Notes under the pieces: generated by a model | What the model was told of the DNA's origin: nothing | Database searches by the model: none | Seen by the model: the letters and a program-made list of their open reading frames with translations, nothing else | Shown: in pieces, positions 57,305 to 64,000 of the stretch | Position numbering within the stretch: the stretch's first letter is position 1 | Layout of the letters: every line of letters begins with the position of its first letter | Origin: Actinomadura mexicana | GTDB taxonomy: Bacteria > Actinomycetota > Actinomycetes > Streptosporangiales > Streptosporangiaceae | Reading direction: 5' to 3' | NCBI RefSeq assembly: GCF_900188105.1 | Contig: NZ_FZNP01000008.1 | Coordinates: 248,001-312,000 of the forward strand | Length of the DNA stretch: 64,000 nt | Made by a program: the position numbers and the translations under genes

Positions 57305-59065
57305 ATGCAGGAGCTGCGCCTCGTCGCGGTCAGCGAGGACGGTACGTACCTCGTCCTGGCCACCGCGGGCCGAGGCACCCGGTTCACCCTGCCCGTCGAC
57401 GACCGGCTTCGCGCCGCGATCCGTGGGCACTTCTCCCGCCTCGGCCAGTTCGAGATCGAAGTGGAGAGTCCCTTGCGCCCCAAGGAGATCCAGACCCGCA
57501 TCCGGTCCGGGGAGACCGCGGAGGAGATCGCCGAGTCGGCGGGCATCCCGGTCGAACGGGTCCGCTGGTTCGAGGGTCCGGTCCTGCAGGAACGCGAATA
57601 CATGGCCCAGCAGGCGCAGCGCGTCGCCGTCCGCCGCCCCGGCGAGTCGGCGCCGGGCCCGCCGCTCGGCGAGACCGTCGAGGAACGCCTCGGCCGCGGC
57701 GGCGTCGACCTGGAAGAGGTCGAGTGGGACTCCTGGAAGTGCGAGGACAACACCTGGCGCGTCCGGCTTTCCTTCTTCGAGGGCGGCCGCCCGCACGCCG
57801 CCGAGTGGACGTTCGACCCGCGCCGCCGGCACGTCTCCCCGCTGGACGAGATCGCCGCCCGGCTCACCTCCGTCGAGTGGGACGACGACGGGCTCTCCGA
57901 CACCGTCACCCCGCTCGTCCCGCGCCGCCCCGCGATGAAGGTCGTCTCCAGCGACCGCGACGCCCCTCCCGGCGGCCGCGGGCTGCCCGCGCGCGGCCTG
58001 CCCGCCGAGCCCGAGCAGGGCGCCCCCGAGCCGCTGCGCGCCGCGGAGCCCCGCGCGTACATCGTCGAGCGCGGCCGCATGGTCGACCCGCGGCCCGCCT
58101 TCCGCGAGGCGTCCGAGCCGCCCTCCCTGCGCGAGGCCGCCCCGCCCCCGCCGCGCCCGCCGGCCGCGCACGCCCCTGAGCCGCCCCGTCCCGGCCCGCC
58201 GGCCGAGGAGACGGCCCCGCAGGCGCCCTCCGCCGAGACGCGTGCGGACGAGGCCGCCATGCCCGTCCAGGGCGAGGAGCCGCCCGGCGTCGCCGCCGGG
58301 CCCGGAACGGCGGAACCCGCCGAGTCCTCCGGCGTGGGCGCCGAGGACGCGAGCGACCCGGCGAGCGAGACGGCCGGCGAGACCGCCGACGACGAGACCG
58401 CTGTCGCGGAGGAAGTGCGGCCTGCCGAGGCCGCCGAGGTGCCCGAGGGCGAGGCACCGGCTCCAGAGGAGGTCGAAGCGCTCGACGCGGACGGCTCCGA
58501 AAGGGCCCGGGAAGAGGAGCACGCGTCCGCCGAACCGCCCGAGCCGGCTCTCCCAGAGCAGGCGGGCGACGACCACGAGGCGGACGAAGCGCACGAGGTG
58601 GACGGCGCGTCCGAAGCGGTCGGTGAGGCGCCGGAGGCCACGAACGCGCCCGAACCGGTCCAGGCCGCCCCCGCAGCGGAGCCGGAGGAACCCGCCGAGA
58701 CGCCGCAGGCTCCGGCCGCCGCCCGGCCGCCGGCCGAGGCCGACGCGCCCCGCACCGCCGAGGGCGATCAGGAGACCGCACCCGTCCGCGTGCCCGCTCC
58801 GTCCCGCGAGCCCGCCGCGGAGGGCAAGCCCGTGGCTCCGCCGCGGCAGCCCGCGCGGCCGCCCGCCAAGAAGAAGCCGGCGGCCCGGCCCACCATGCCC
58901 GCCGCCGCTCAGGACAAGCCGGTCACCGGATCGCCCGCCGCCGCGGCGGCCGCGGGAGAGCCCGCGGGCGCGCAGCGTCCGGCCCGGCGCCGCAAGGCCA
59001 AGGGCAAGCGCGCCTCCGTCCCGTCCTGGGACGAGATCATGTTCGGTGCCCGCCGGCCCGAATAG
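57305..59065 (+). CDS. sepH: septation protein SepH
   Basis: A 586-residue DUF3071 protein that binds FtsZ and promotes its assembly during actinomycete cell division. The N-terminal domain (~1-165) is diagnostic: MQELRLVAVSEDGTYLVLAT, RIRSGETAEEIAESAGIPVE (a helix-turn-helix-like motif), then LEEVEWDSWKCEDNTWRV. A very long disordered Glu/Pro/Ala-rich linker (~220-540) follows. The basic C-terminal end closes with VPSWDEIMFGARRPE, a short conserved tail. It is longer than the ~340-residue Streptomyces protein because of the linker. Its end overlaps the convergent bPH2 gene by 29 bp. Confidence 0.93.
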   Translation: MQELRLVAVSEDGTYLVLATAGRGTRFTLPVDDRLRAAIRGHFSRLGQFEIEVESPLRPKEIQTRIRSGETAEEIAESAGIPVERVRWFEGPVLQEREYMAQQAQRVAVRRPGESAPGPPLGETVEERLGRGGVDLEEVEWDSWKCEDNTWRVRLSFFEGGRPHAAEWTFDPRRRHVSPLDEIAARLTSVEWDDDGLSDTVTPLVPRRPAMKVVSSDRDAPPGGRGLPARGLPAEPEQGAPEPLRAAEPRAYIVERGRMVDPRPAFREASEPPSLREAAPPPPRPPAAHAPEPPRPGPPAEETAPQAPSAETRADEAAMPVQGEEPPGVAAGPGTAEPAESSGVGAEDASDPASETAGETADDETAVAEEVRPAEAAEVPEGEAPAPEEVEALDADGSERAREEEHASAEPPEPALPEQAGDDHEADEAHEVDGASEAVGEAPEATNAPEPVQAAPAAEPEEPAETPQAPAAARPPAEADAPRTAEGDQETAPVRVPAPSREPAAEGKPVAPPRQPARPPAKKKPAARPTMPAAAQDKPVTGSPAAAAAAGEPAGAQRPARRRKAKGKRASVPSWDEIMFGARRPE

Positions 59066-60479
59066 GCTCGGCGCCCGCACCGGGCGGCCGGTCCAGGAAC
59101 GGGGCCAGCCACGCGGGGGTGATGGCGGCGGCGAGGGCCACGGCGTCCTCCTCGGCCATGTCCGTCGCCGAGCAGCCCCCGTCGCCCGCGCCCACCGCCG
59201 CGAAGAGGGTGGCGAGGCCCAGCCTGCGCTGGAAGAGCGTCTGGCGGATCCGCCAGCCGATCACGGCCGAGTGCTCGACGACGACCTGGCGGCGGCGCAG
59301 GGAGCCCGACCGGACGGTGAGGCGCTCCCCGTCGGTGGCGTGGCCCAGCTGGCGGTAGCGGTCCAGCCCCAGCGGCACCGCGAGGGCGGCCAGCCCGGCG
59401 CACGCGCCCGCGACCCAGGGCTGCCCCGCGAGGACGGCCAGGACGGCGACGCCCGCGGGGGGCGCCAACGCGCGGACGACGCGGCGGCTCCGTGCGGCCG
59501 GCGGGTGCGCGGTCAGCGGCCCGGGGACGTTCCCGACGACGCGCGCGGCGAGGGCCTCGGCGGCCGCCCGGGGCGCGGCGGGAAGCAGCCGCCCCCGCTG
59601 GGCGGCGTCCCCCAGCCCGGTGATGAGGGCGCCGAGGCGCGTCACGCCCGCCGCGCGCTCGAACGGGTTGTCGGCGAGCTCGACGCCCCGCAGCCGGCGG
59701 CGTTCGAGAGAGACGCTGCGGCGGGTGAGGAGCCCGCGCTCGGCGACGACGGCCCCGTCCCGCTCGTGGACGGTGAAGTCCCAGTTGAAGAGGGTGAAGG
59801 CGATCACCGACATGACGGGCATGGCGATCAGCGCGAGGATGGCCAGCGCGAGGACCAGGACGGTGGGCAGCCCCACCACGTCGTGGCCGAGGCTCTCCAC
59901 GCGCTCCCGCGTGATCAGCCCGAGGTCGTCGCCGAGGTTGTAGGCGGTGCCGAGGAGGCTGCCCGCCAGCGCGAACGGCGTCAGCAGGTAGGCGCCGCTG
60001 AGCGGGGCGTACAGGTACCAGCGGCGCCGCATGCGGCCGAGGGCGCGCCGGAGCGGGGCCGCAGCGTCCCGGGCGAGCAGGACGCCGCGCAGCCGTTCGG
60101 CCTCGGTGCGGGAGACCGCGTTCAGCTCCCCCTCGCCGCCGTCCGCCCCGGCGTCGATGTGCACGACCGCCAGCCCGAGCAGCCGGTGCGGGAGGGACGC
60201 GCTGATGTCCACGCCCCGGATCCGGTTGCGCGGGATGCTCTTGACCGACCGCCCGACGAGCGCGCGCCGGAACTCGATGCGGTCCTCGTACAGCACGTAG
60301 GTGAACGTCACCCAGTTCGCGACGTGGAAGAGCAGCCCGAAGGCCAGCCCCACGAGGGTGAAGTAGAACGCGGTGGACAGCCCGCCCACGAGCAGGCCCG
60401 TCGCGCCTGCGGCGAGGAGGGCGAGGAGCTCGCGGACGGCGCCGACCACGAAGGTGAAGGGATGCAGGCGTGCGGTCAC
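59037..60479 (-). CDS. YdbT-like membrane protein with bPH2 domains
   Basis: A 480-residue membrane protein. Helix pairs (TARLHPFTFVVGAVRELLAL, FGLLFHVANWVTFTYVLY; VLVLALAILALIAMPVMSVI) alternate with bPH2 modules (IEFRRALVGRSVKSIPRNRI, VVAERGLLTRRSVSLERRRL, TVRSGSLRRRQVVVEHSAVI). This repeated layout matches Bacillus YdbT, which with its partner YdbS protects against antimicrobial proteins such as amylocyclicin. GTG 60479 overlaps the stop of the upstream YdbS-like gene, so the pair is one operon. Confidence 0.85.
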   Translation of the reverse strand: MTARLHPFTFVVGAVRELLALLAAGATGLLVGGLSTAFYFTLVGLAFGLLFHVANWVTFTYVLYEDRIEFRRALVGRSVKSIPRNRIRGVDISASLPHRLLGLAVVHIDAGADGGEGELNAVSRTEAERLRGVLLARDAAAPLRRALGRMRRRWYLYAPLSGAYLLTPFALAGSLLGTAYNLGDDLGLITRERVESLGHDVVGLPTVLVLALAILALIAMPVMSVIAFTLFNWDFTVHERDGAVVAERGLLTRRSVSLERRRLRGVELADNPFERAAGVTRLGALITGLGDAAQRGRLLPAAPRAAAEALAARVVGNVPGPLTAHPPAARSRRVVRALAPPAGVAVLAVLAGQPWVAGACAGLAALAVPLGLDRYRQLGHATDGERLTVRSGSLRRRQVVVEHSAVIGWRIRQTLFQRRLGLATLFAAVGAGDGGCSATDMAEEDAVALAAAITPAWLAPFLDRPPGAGAEPIRAGGHRT

Positions 60480-61036
60480 GTGGCGTCGTCGCGGAGATCG
60501 TGCGCGCGGTGCGCGAGGTCCTCGGCGAGGCGCGTCGCCACGGCCACGGGCAGGCCCGAGACCTCCGAGGAACCGGTGTGGGAGGCGGTGTTCACCTCGA
60601 TGGTGGCGAGGCCGAGCATCCGCTCGATCAGGCCCTGCTTGCTGTCGACGGTCTGGATGCGCCCGACGGGCACCAGCAGCCATTCGCGGCTGAACCAGCC
60701 CGTCCGCGTGTAGACGACGTCGGAGCTGACCTCCCAGCGGTGGACGCGGTACCGCCACACGGGCGCGACCGTGACCATGAGCAGCCCCGCGGCGCCGACG
60801 ACGTAGGGGAGCCAGCCGATCCGGCCGGTCAGCCAGGCGGGCGGCGCGTCCCAGCCGGCGTCTCCGACCCAGGCGGCGACGCCGAGGGCGAGGCCGAACC
60901 CCAGGCCCCACAGCAGCAGGTACTCGATGGCCCAGTGCGCGATCGCGCGGGGCGACACCCGGTGTTCGGGCGGCCGCAGACCCGGCGGGTGCGGCCCCCC
61001 GCCGTCCCTCCGGCGACCGCGCCGCACCGACGTCAC
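60476..61036 (-). CDS. YdbS-like membrane protein with a bPH2 domain
   Basis: A 186-residue protein. An Arg/Gly/Pro-rich leader precedes two helices (AIEYLLLWGLGFGLALGVAA, WLPYVVGAAGLLMVTVAPVW) and one bPH2 domain (RWEVSSDVVYTRTGWFSREW, LVPVGRIQTVDSKQGLIERM, GLATIEVNTASHTGSSEVSG). It is the YdbS partner of the downstream YdbT-like protein. The start is GTG 61036; in-frame starts further upstream would only lengthen the basic leader. The role is probably envelope defence or membrane organisation, by analogy. Confidence 0.82.
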   Translation of the reverse strand: MTSVRRGRRRDGGGPHPPGLRPPEHRVSPRAIAHWAIEYLLLWGLGFGLALGVAAWVGDAGWDAPPAWLTGRIGWLPYVVGAAGLLMVTVAPVWRYRVHRWEVSSDVVYTRTGWFSREWLLVPVGRIQTVDSKQGLIERMLGLATIEVNTASHTGSSEVSGLPVAVATRLAEDLAHRAHDLRDDAT

Positions 61037-61133
61037 ACCCGCGAGTCTAGAGCGCCGGAGGCGCCCTCCCGCCGCCCCGCGCGACGCAAACAACCGGGAA
61101 CAGGCGGCACGATCGCGGACGCGCCGTCGTTTC

Positions 61134-61196
61134 TGTCAGTGGTGCGTGCGAGTTTTGTCGGTGTCGCGTGCGAGATTGTCGGTGGCGCATGCGAGG
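61134..61196. repeat. three ~21-bp degenerate tandem repeats in a 304-bp gap
   Basis: Units like TTGTCGGTGGCGCATGCGAG start near 61134, 61156 and 61177, with a partial fourth copy. No gene is seen in 61037-61340. The repeats may be a relic of a mobile repeat or a binding array for the exporter that follows. Confidence 0.5.
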
Positions 61197-61340
61197 TTCG
61201 TGGCGTGTTCACGCTGCCGGCGGCGCTCTGCCTGGGGCGGCGGCAGAAAACTTGATGCATTCGAACCGGACTCCGCCTATTTTGGCTGGTCCCCCTGGCC
61301 GGGGGCCCCGGCGTCCGGCAACCGAGTCCTAGGAGATTTC

Positions 61341-62333
61341 ATGACCTACGCGATCCAGGCGGACGGCCTGGAGAAGCGGTTCGGTGAGACCCGGGCGCTG
61401 GACGGCGTCTCCCTCACCGCCGAGGCCGGAACGGTTCTCGGCGTGCTGGGGCCGAACGGCGCCGGCAAGACGACCATGACCCGGATCCTCGCCACGCTGA
61501 TCGAGCCGACCGGCGGCACCGCCCGGGTCGGCGGGTTCGACGTGGTGAAGGACGCGCACAAGGTGCGGCAGCTGATCGGGCTCACCGGCCAGTACGCCGG
61601 GGTCGACGAGATGCTGACCGGAACCGAGAACATCGTCCTGATCGGGCGGCTGCTCGGGCTGCCGCGCCGGGAGTCCAGGGCGCGCGCCGCCGAGCTGCTG
61701 GAGCGCTTCCAGCTGACCGACGCCGCCGAGCGCGCCGCCAAGACGTACTCGGGCGGGATGCGCCGCCGCCTCGACCTGGCGGCGAGCCTCGTCGGGCGCC
61801 CGCAGATCCTGTTCCTGGACGAGCCGACCACGGGCCTCGACCCGCGCAGCCGCAACGGGCTCTGGGACATCGTCCGCGGCCTGACCGACGACGGCGTCAC
61901 CGTGCTGCTCACCACGCAGTACCTGGAGGAGGCCGACCAGCTGGCCGACGACATCATCGTCATCGACCGCGGCCAGGCCATCGCGCACGGCACGTCCGAC
62001 ATGCTGAAGGCCCAGGTCGGCGGGCAGGTGCTGGAGGTCAGGCCGGTCGACGCGGCCGACGTGGCGGCGGTGGAGCGCATCGTCGGCGAGCTCGCCGAGG
62101 CCGTCCCGGAGGTCCGCGACGACCTGGTCAGCGCGCCGATCACCGACCCGCAGCTGATGCCGGCCGTGGTCCGCCGCCTCGACGACGCGGGCGTCGCCGT
62201 CGGCGAGCTGTCGCTGCGCAAGTCCAGTCTGGACGAGGTGTTCTTCGCCCTCACCGGCCACCACACCGACGACATCGACGCCGAGGCCGGCGAGCTGCAG
62301 AAGCAGGCCGACAAGGAAGGGGCCTCCGCATGA
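61341..62333 (+). CDS. drrA: DrrA-type ABC exporter ATP-binding protein
   Basis: A 330-residue ATPase of the daunorubicin-resistance family. Walker A GPNGAGKTT, signature YSGGMRRRLDLAASLV, Walker B ILFLDEPTTGLDPRSR and the switch TTQYLEEADQLADDI are all present. The extra ~90-residue C-terminal domain, with the family-specific SLRKSSLDEVFFALTGHH, is the DrrA regulatory tail. AGGAG 6 nt before ATG. It overlaps the permease gene by 4 bp. The family name implies drug export, but the real substrate is unknown. Confidence 0.9.
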   Translation: MTYAIQADGLEKRFGETRALDGVSLTAEAGTVLGVLGPNGAGKTTMTRILATLIEPTGGTARVGGFDVVKDAHKVRQLIGLTGQYAGVDEMLTGTENIVLIGRLLGLPRRESRARAAELLERFQLTDAAERAAKTYSGGMRRRLDLAASLVGRPQILFLDEPTTGLDPRSRNGLWDIVRGLTDDGVTVLLTTQYLEEADQLADDIIVIDRGQAIAHGTSDMLKAQVGGQVLEVRPVDAADVAAVERIVGELAEAVPEVRDDLVSAPITDPQLMPAVVRRLDDAGVAVGELSLRKSSLDEVFFALTGHHTDDIDAEAGELQKQADKEGASA

Positions 62334-63139
62334 CCACCGCGACGCTCGCGCCGCAGGACCTGTCCAAGCGGGTCGCGCCGGGCACGGCCCTGCGCAACAC
62401 GGTCACGCTGGCCTGGCGCAACCTGGTCCAGATCAAGCACAACCCGATGGAGCTGCTCGACCTGTCGATCCAGCCCATCATGTTCGTGCTGCTGTTCGCC
62501 TACGTGTTCGGCCCGCCGATGAAGGGCAGCGTCGATGCGTACCTGCCGATCGTGATCCCCGGCATCATCGCCCAGAACGCGCTGTTCGCCGGGATGAGCA
62601 CCGGGTTCGGGCTGAACACCGACATCACCAAGGGGGTGTTCGACCGGTTCCGCAGCCTGCCGATCGCGCGCAGCGCCCCGCTCGCCGGGCGGATCATCGC
62701 CGACACCGTCAAGCAGGCGTGGTCGATGACGATCCTGCTGCTGGTCGGGTTCGCGATCGGCTTCCGGGTGGAGACGAACGTGCTGGCCGTGGTCGGCGCG
62801 TTCCTGCTGCTGCTGGGCTTCGCGGTCCTGTTCTCCTGGACGTCGGTCTTCATCGCGATGAAGGTCAACGAGCCGGAGAAGGTGCAGATCTTCGGCTTCG
62901 TGGTGATCTTCCCGCTGAGCTTCCTGAGCACCGCGTTCATCCCTTCCACGAAGGGCATCCCCGGCTGGCTGGCGTTCTGCATGGACAACAGCCCGGTCAC
63001 GCACCTGGTGGAGGCCATGCGCGGCCTGCTGGTCGGCGGCCCGGTCCTGGAGCACGCCTGGATCGCGCTCGCGTGGGGCGTCGGCATCTCGCTGGTCTTC
63101 GCGCCCCTGTCGCTGCGCGCCTTCAAGCAGCGCGCCTGA
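62330..63139 (+). CDS. drrB: DrrB-type ABC-2 permease
   Basis: A 269-residue permease with six helices. HNPMELLDLSIQPIMFVLLF opens TM1; GMSTGFGLNTDITKGVFDRF and RSLPIARSAPLAGRIIADTV form the coupling loop conserved in DrrB/NodJ permeases. PLSFLSTAFIPSTKGIPGWL and NPVTH-like NSPVTHLVEAMRGLLVGGPV close the protein. With DrrA it forms a dimeric exporter. A perfect 15-bp hairpin ends the operon. Confidence 0.9.
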   Translation: MTTATLAPQDLSKRVAPGTALRNTVTLAWRNLVQIKHNPMELLDLSIQPIMFVLLFAYVFGPPMKGSVDAYLPIVIPGIIAQNALFAGMSTGFGLNTDITKGVFDRFRSLPIARSAPLAGRIIADTVKQAWSMTILLLVGFAIGFRVETNVLAVVGAFLLLLGFAVLFSWTSVFIAMKVNEPEKVQIFGFVVIFPLSFLSTAFIPSTKGIPGWLAFCMDNSPVTHLVEAMRGLLVGGPVLEHAWIALAWGVGISLVFAPLSLRAFKQRA

Positions 63140-63160
63140 GAACCGCGTCCTCAAACGGGG

Positions 63161-63194
63161 AACGCCCCGGCGGTCGGGTGACCGCCGGGGCGTT
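63161..63194. terminator. bidirectional terminator
   Basis: AACGCCCCGGCGGTC (63161-63175) pairs perfectly with 63180-63194 across GGGT, between the convergent drrB and ndh genes. A short T-run follows on the plus strand. Confidence 0.88.
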
Positions 63195-63208
63195 TCGCGT
63201 GGAACGGG

Positions 63209-64000
63209 TCAGGCCGCGTTCTGGTCGGCCTTGGCCTTGGCCTTGCCGTCGTCGAGGGCCGCGAGCTCGAAGTCGGCGCGCGGCTGCTCGATGGTCGCGA
63301 GCGAGACGGTCTCGCGCTTGAGGAACAGCGCGAGCGTCCAGTCCGCGATGACGCGGATCTTGCGGTTGAAGGTCGGGACCATCGCGCCGTGGTAGCTGCG
63401 GTGGAAGAACCACGCGGGCCAGCCCTTGAGCTTGATGCCGAGGGGGTTGGCCACGCCCTTGTGCAGGCCGAGGCCCGCGACGGCGCCGAGGTTGCCGTGC
63501 ACGTAGGGCTTGAGCGTCTTGCCGCGCATCGACCGGACGATGTTGTCGCCGAGCAGCTTGGCCTGGCGGACGGCGTGCTGGGCGTTGGGCGGGCAGAACA
63601 TGCCGTCCTCGGTGAGGTCCGGGATCGCGGCGTTGTCGCCGGCGGTGAACGCGTGCACGAGGCCCTCGATGGTGAGGTACTCGGTGCCCTTCACGCGGCC
63701 CCGCTCGTCCACCGGCAGGTCGCCGTTGCGCACGACCGGCGACGGCTTGACGCCCGCGTTCCACACGAGGGTGCCGGCCGGGAAGCTGCTGCCGTCCGAC
63801 AGCTCGATCTGGCCGTCCACCGCCGACTGCAGGAAGGTGCTCATCTTCACCGCGATGCCGCGGCCGCGCAGCTGCTCGGCGGTCCACTTGCCCATGTCGG
63901 GGCCGACCTCCGGCAGGATGCGGTCGGTCGCCTCGACCAGGACGAACCGCAGGTCCTGCGGCGTGACCTTGCGCATGTACTTGGTGGCGTCGCGTGTCAT
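63209..64000 (-). CDS. ndh: type II NADH dehydrogenase, C-terminal part (5' end outside window)
   Basis: An open frame reaches the window edge; ~263 residues of a non-proton-pumping NADH:quinone oxidoreductase are visible. RFVLVEATDRILPEV ends the NAD-binding part; TLVWNAGVKPSP and HAFTAGDNAAIPD carry the FAD-site Asp; PPNAQHAVRQAKLL is the quinone-side AQxA motif; and WPAWFFHRSYHGAMVPTFNR is the membrane-facing region. The Ala/Lys tail (DDGKAKAKADQNAA) is short. It passes electrons from NADH to menaquinone. The listed end is the window edge and not a real start; the visible ATG there is probably internal. Confidence 0.9.
   Translation of the reverse strand: MTRDATKYMRKVTPQDLRFVLVEATDRILPEVGPDMGKWTAEQLRGRGIAVKMSTFLQSAVDGQIELSDGSSFPAGTLVWNAGVKPSPVVRNGDLPVDERGRVKGTEYLTIEGLVHAFTAGDNAAIPDLTEDGMFCPPNAQHAVRQAKLLGDNIVRSMRGKTLKPYVHGNLGAVAGLGLHKGVANPLGIKLKGWPAWFFHRSYHGAMVPTFNRKIRVIADWTLALFLKRETVSLATIEQPRADFELAALDDGKAKAKADQNAA

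Noticed and set aside
61134..61196. Insertion-sequence terminal repeats
   Set aside because: The repeats are direct and tandem, not inverted at two ends, and no transposase remnant is adjacent.

Overview
The window is GC-rich actinobacterial DNA with GC-biased third codon positions, many GTG/TTG starts and many ATGA/GTGA gene overlaps. SepH, DUF4193, DUF3710, the CeoB/CeoC TrkA pair, a CutR/CutS-type two-component system and an Eis-like acetyltransferase all point to a filamentous actinomycete. Streptosporangiales such as Actinomadura is my best guess; the genus is not proven by the sequence. No rRNA, tRNA, CRISPR array or intact insertion sequence was seen.

Layout. 0-6.7 kb: LysR end, sigma region-4 stub, manA-ROK kinase pair, DnaJ-type zinc mini-protein, decayed MFS gene, acyl-CoA ligase, phosphotransferase and zinc-ribbon protein. 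6.7-11.7 kb: Pnkp-Hen1 RNA-repair operon, with a bacterial-type PARG gene divergent from it. 11.7-21.2 kb: accessory DNA with TetR/MFS, an F420-type oxidoreductase, a Lys-repeat secreted protein, a DUF1906 hydrolase-like protein, an Eis-like enzyme, and a GntR-controlled locus in which two neighbouring genes each carry a one-base frameshift. 21.4-27.6 kb: RNA methyltransferase and a potassium module (KimA-like permease, two TrkA proteins), DUF3159 and an OB-fold protein. 27.7-32.6 kb: second DHA2 exporter, an FtsX-type ABC pair, PIG-L deacetylase and a 26-residue protein that looks like ribosomal protein bL37. 32.7-34.0 kb: DUF3710 and dut.

34.2-37.2 kb holds the most unusual cassette: six tightly packed genes encoding an unknown protein, a MauE-like membrane protein, a MauD/thioredoxin-like protein, a secreted protein with 12 cysteines, a one-helix protein and a multi-pass membrane protein. 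I read it as a disulfide-rich exported protein with its own oxidation machinery. A P450, a di-iron-type hydrolase, valS, DUF4235, an EcsC-like protein and DUF4193 follow.

44.4-51.0 kb is a signalling block: two overlapping Ser/Thr kinase genes, the second fused through one membrane helix to an oligopeptide-binding (SBP_bac_5) domain, then convergent cutS/cutR homologues. 51-61 kb holds housekeeping and envelope genes: inositol phosphatase, ferrochelatase, lytic transglycosylase, sugar-lactone oxidase, a membrane protein with three pTxxD-like repeats, sepH and two bPH2 proteins. The window ends with a DrrAB-type ABC exporter and the truncated end of a type II NADH dehydrogenase.
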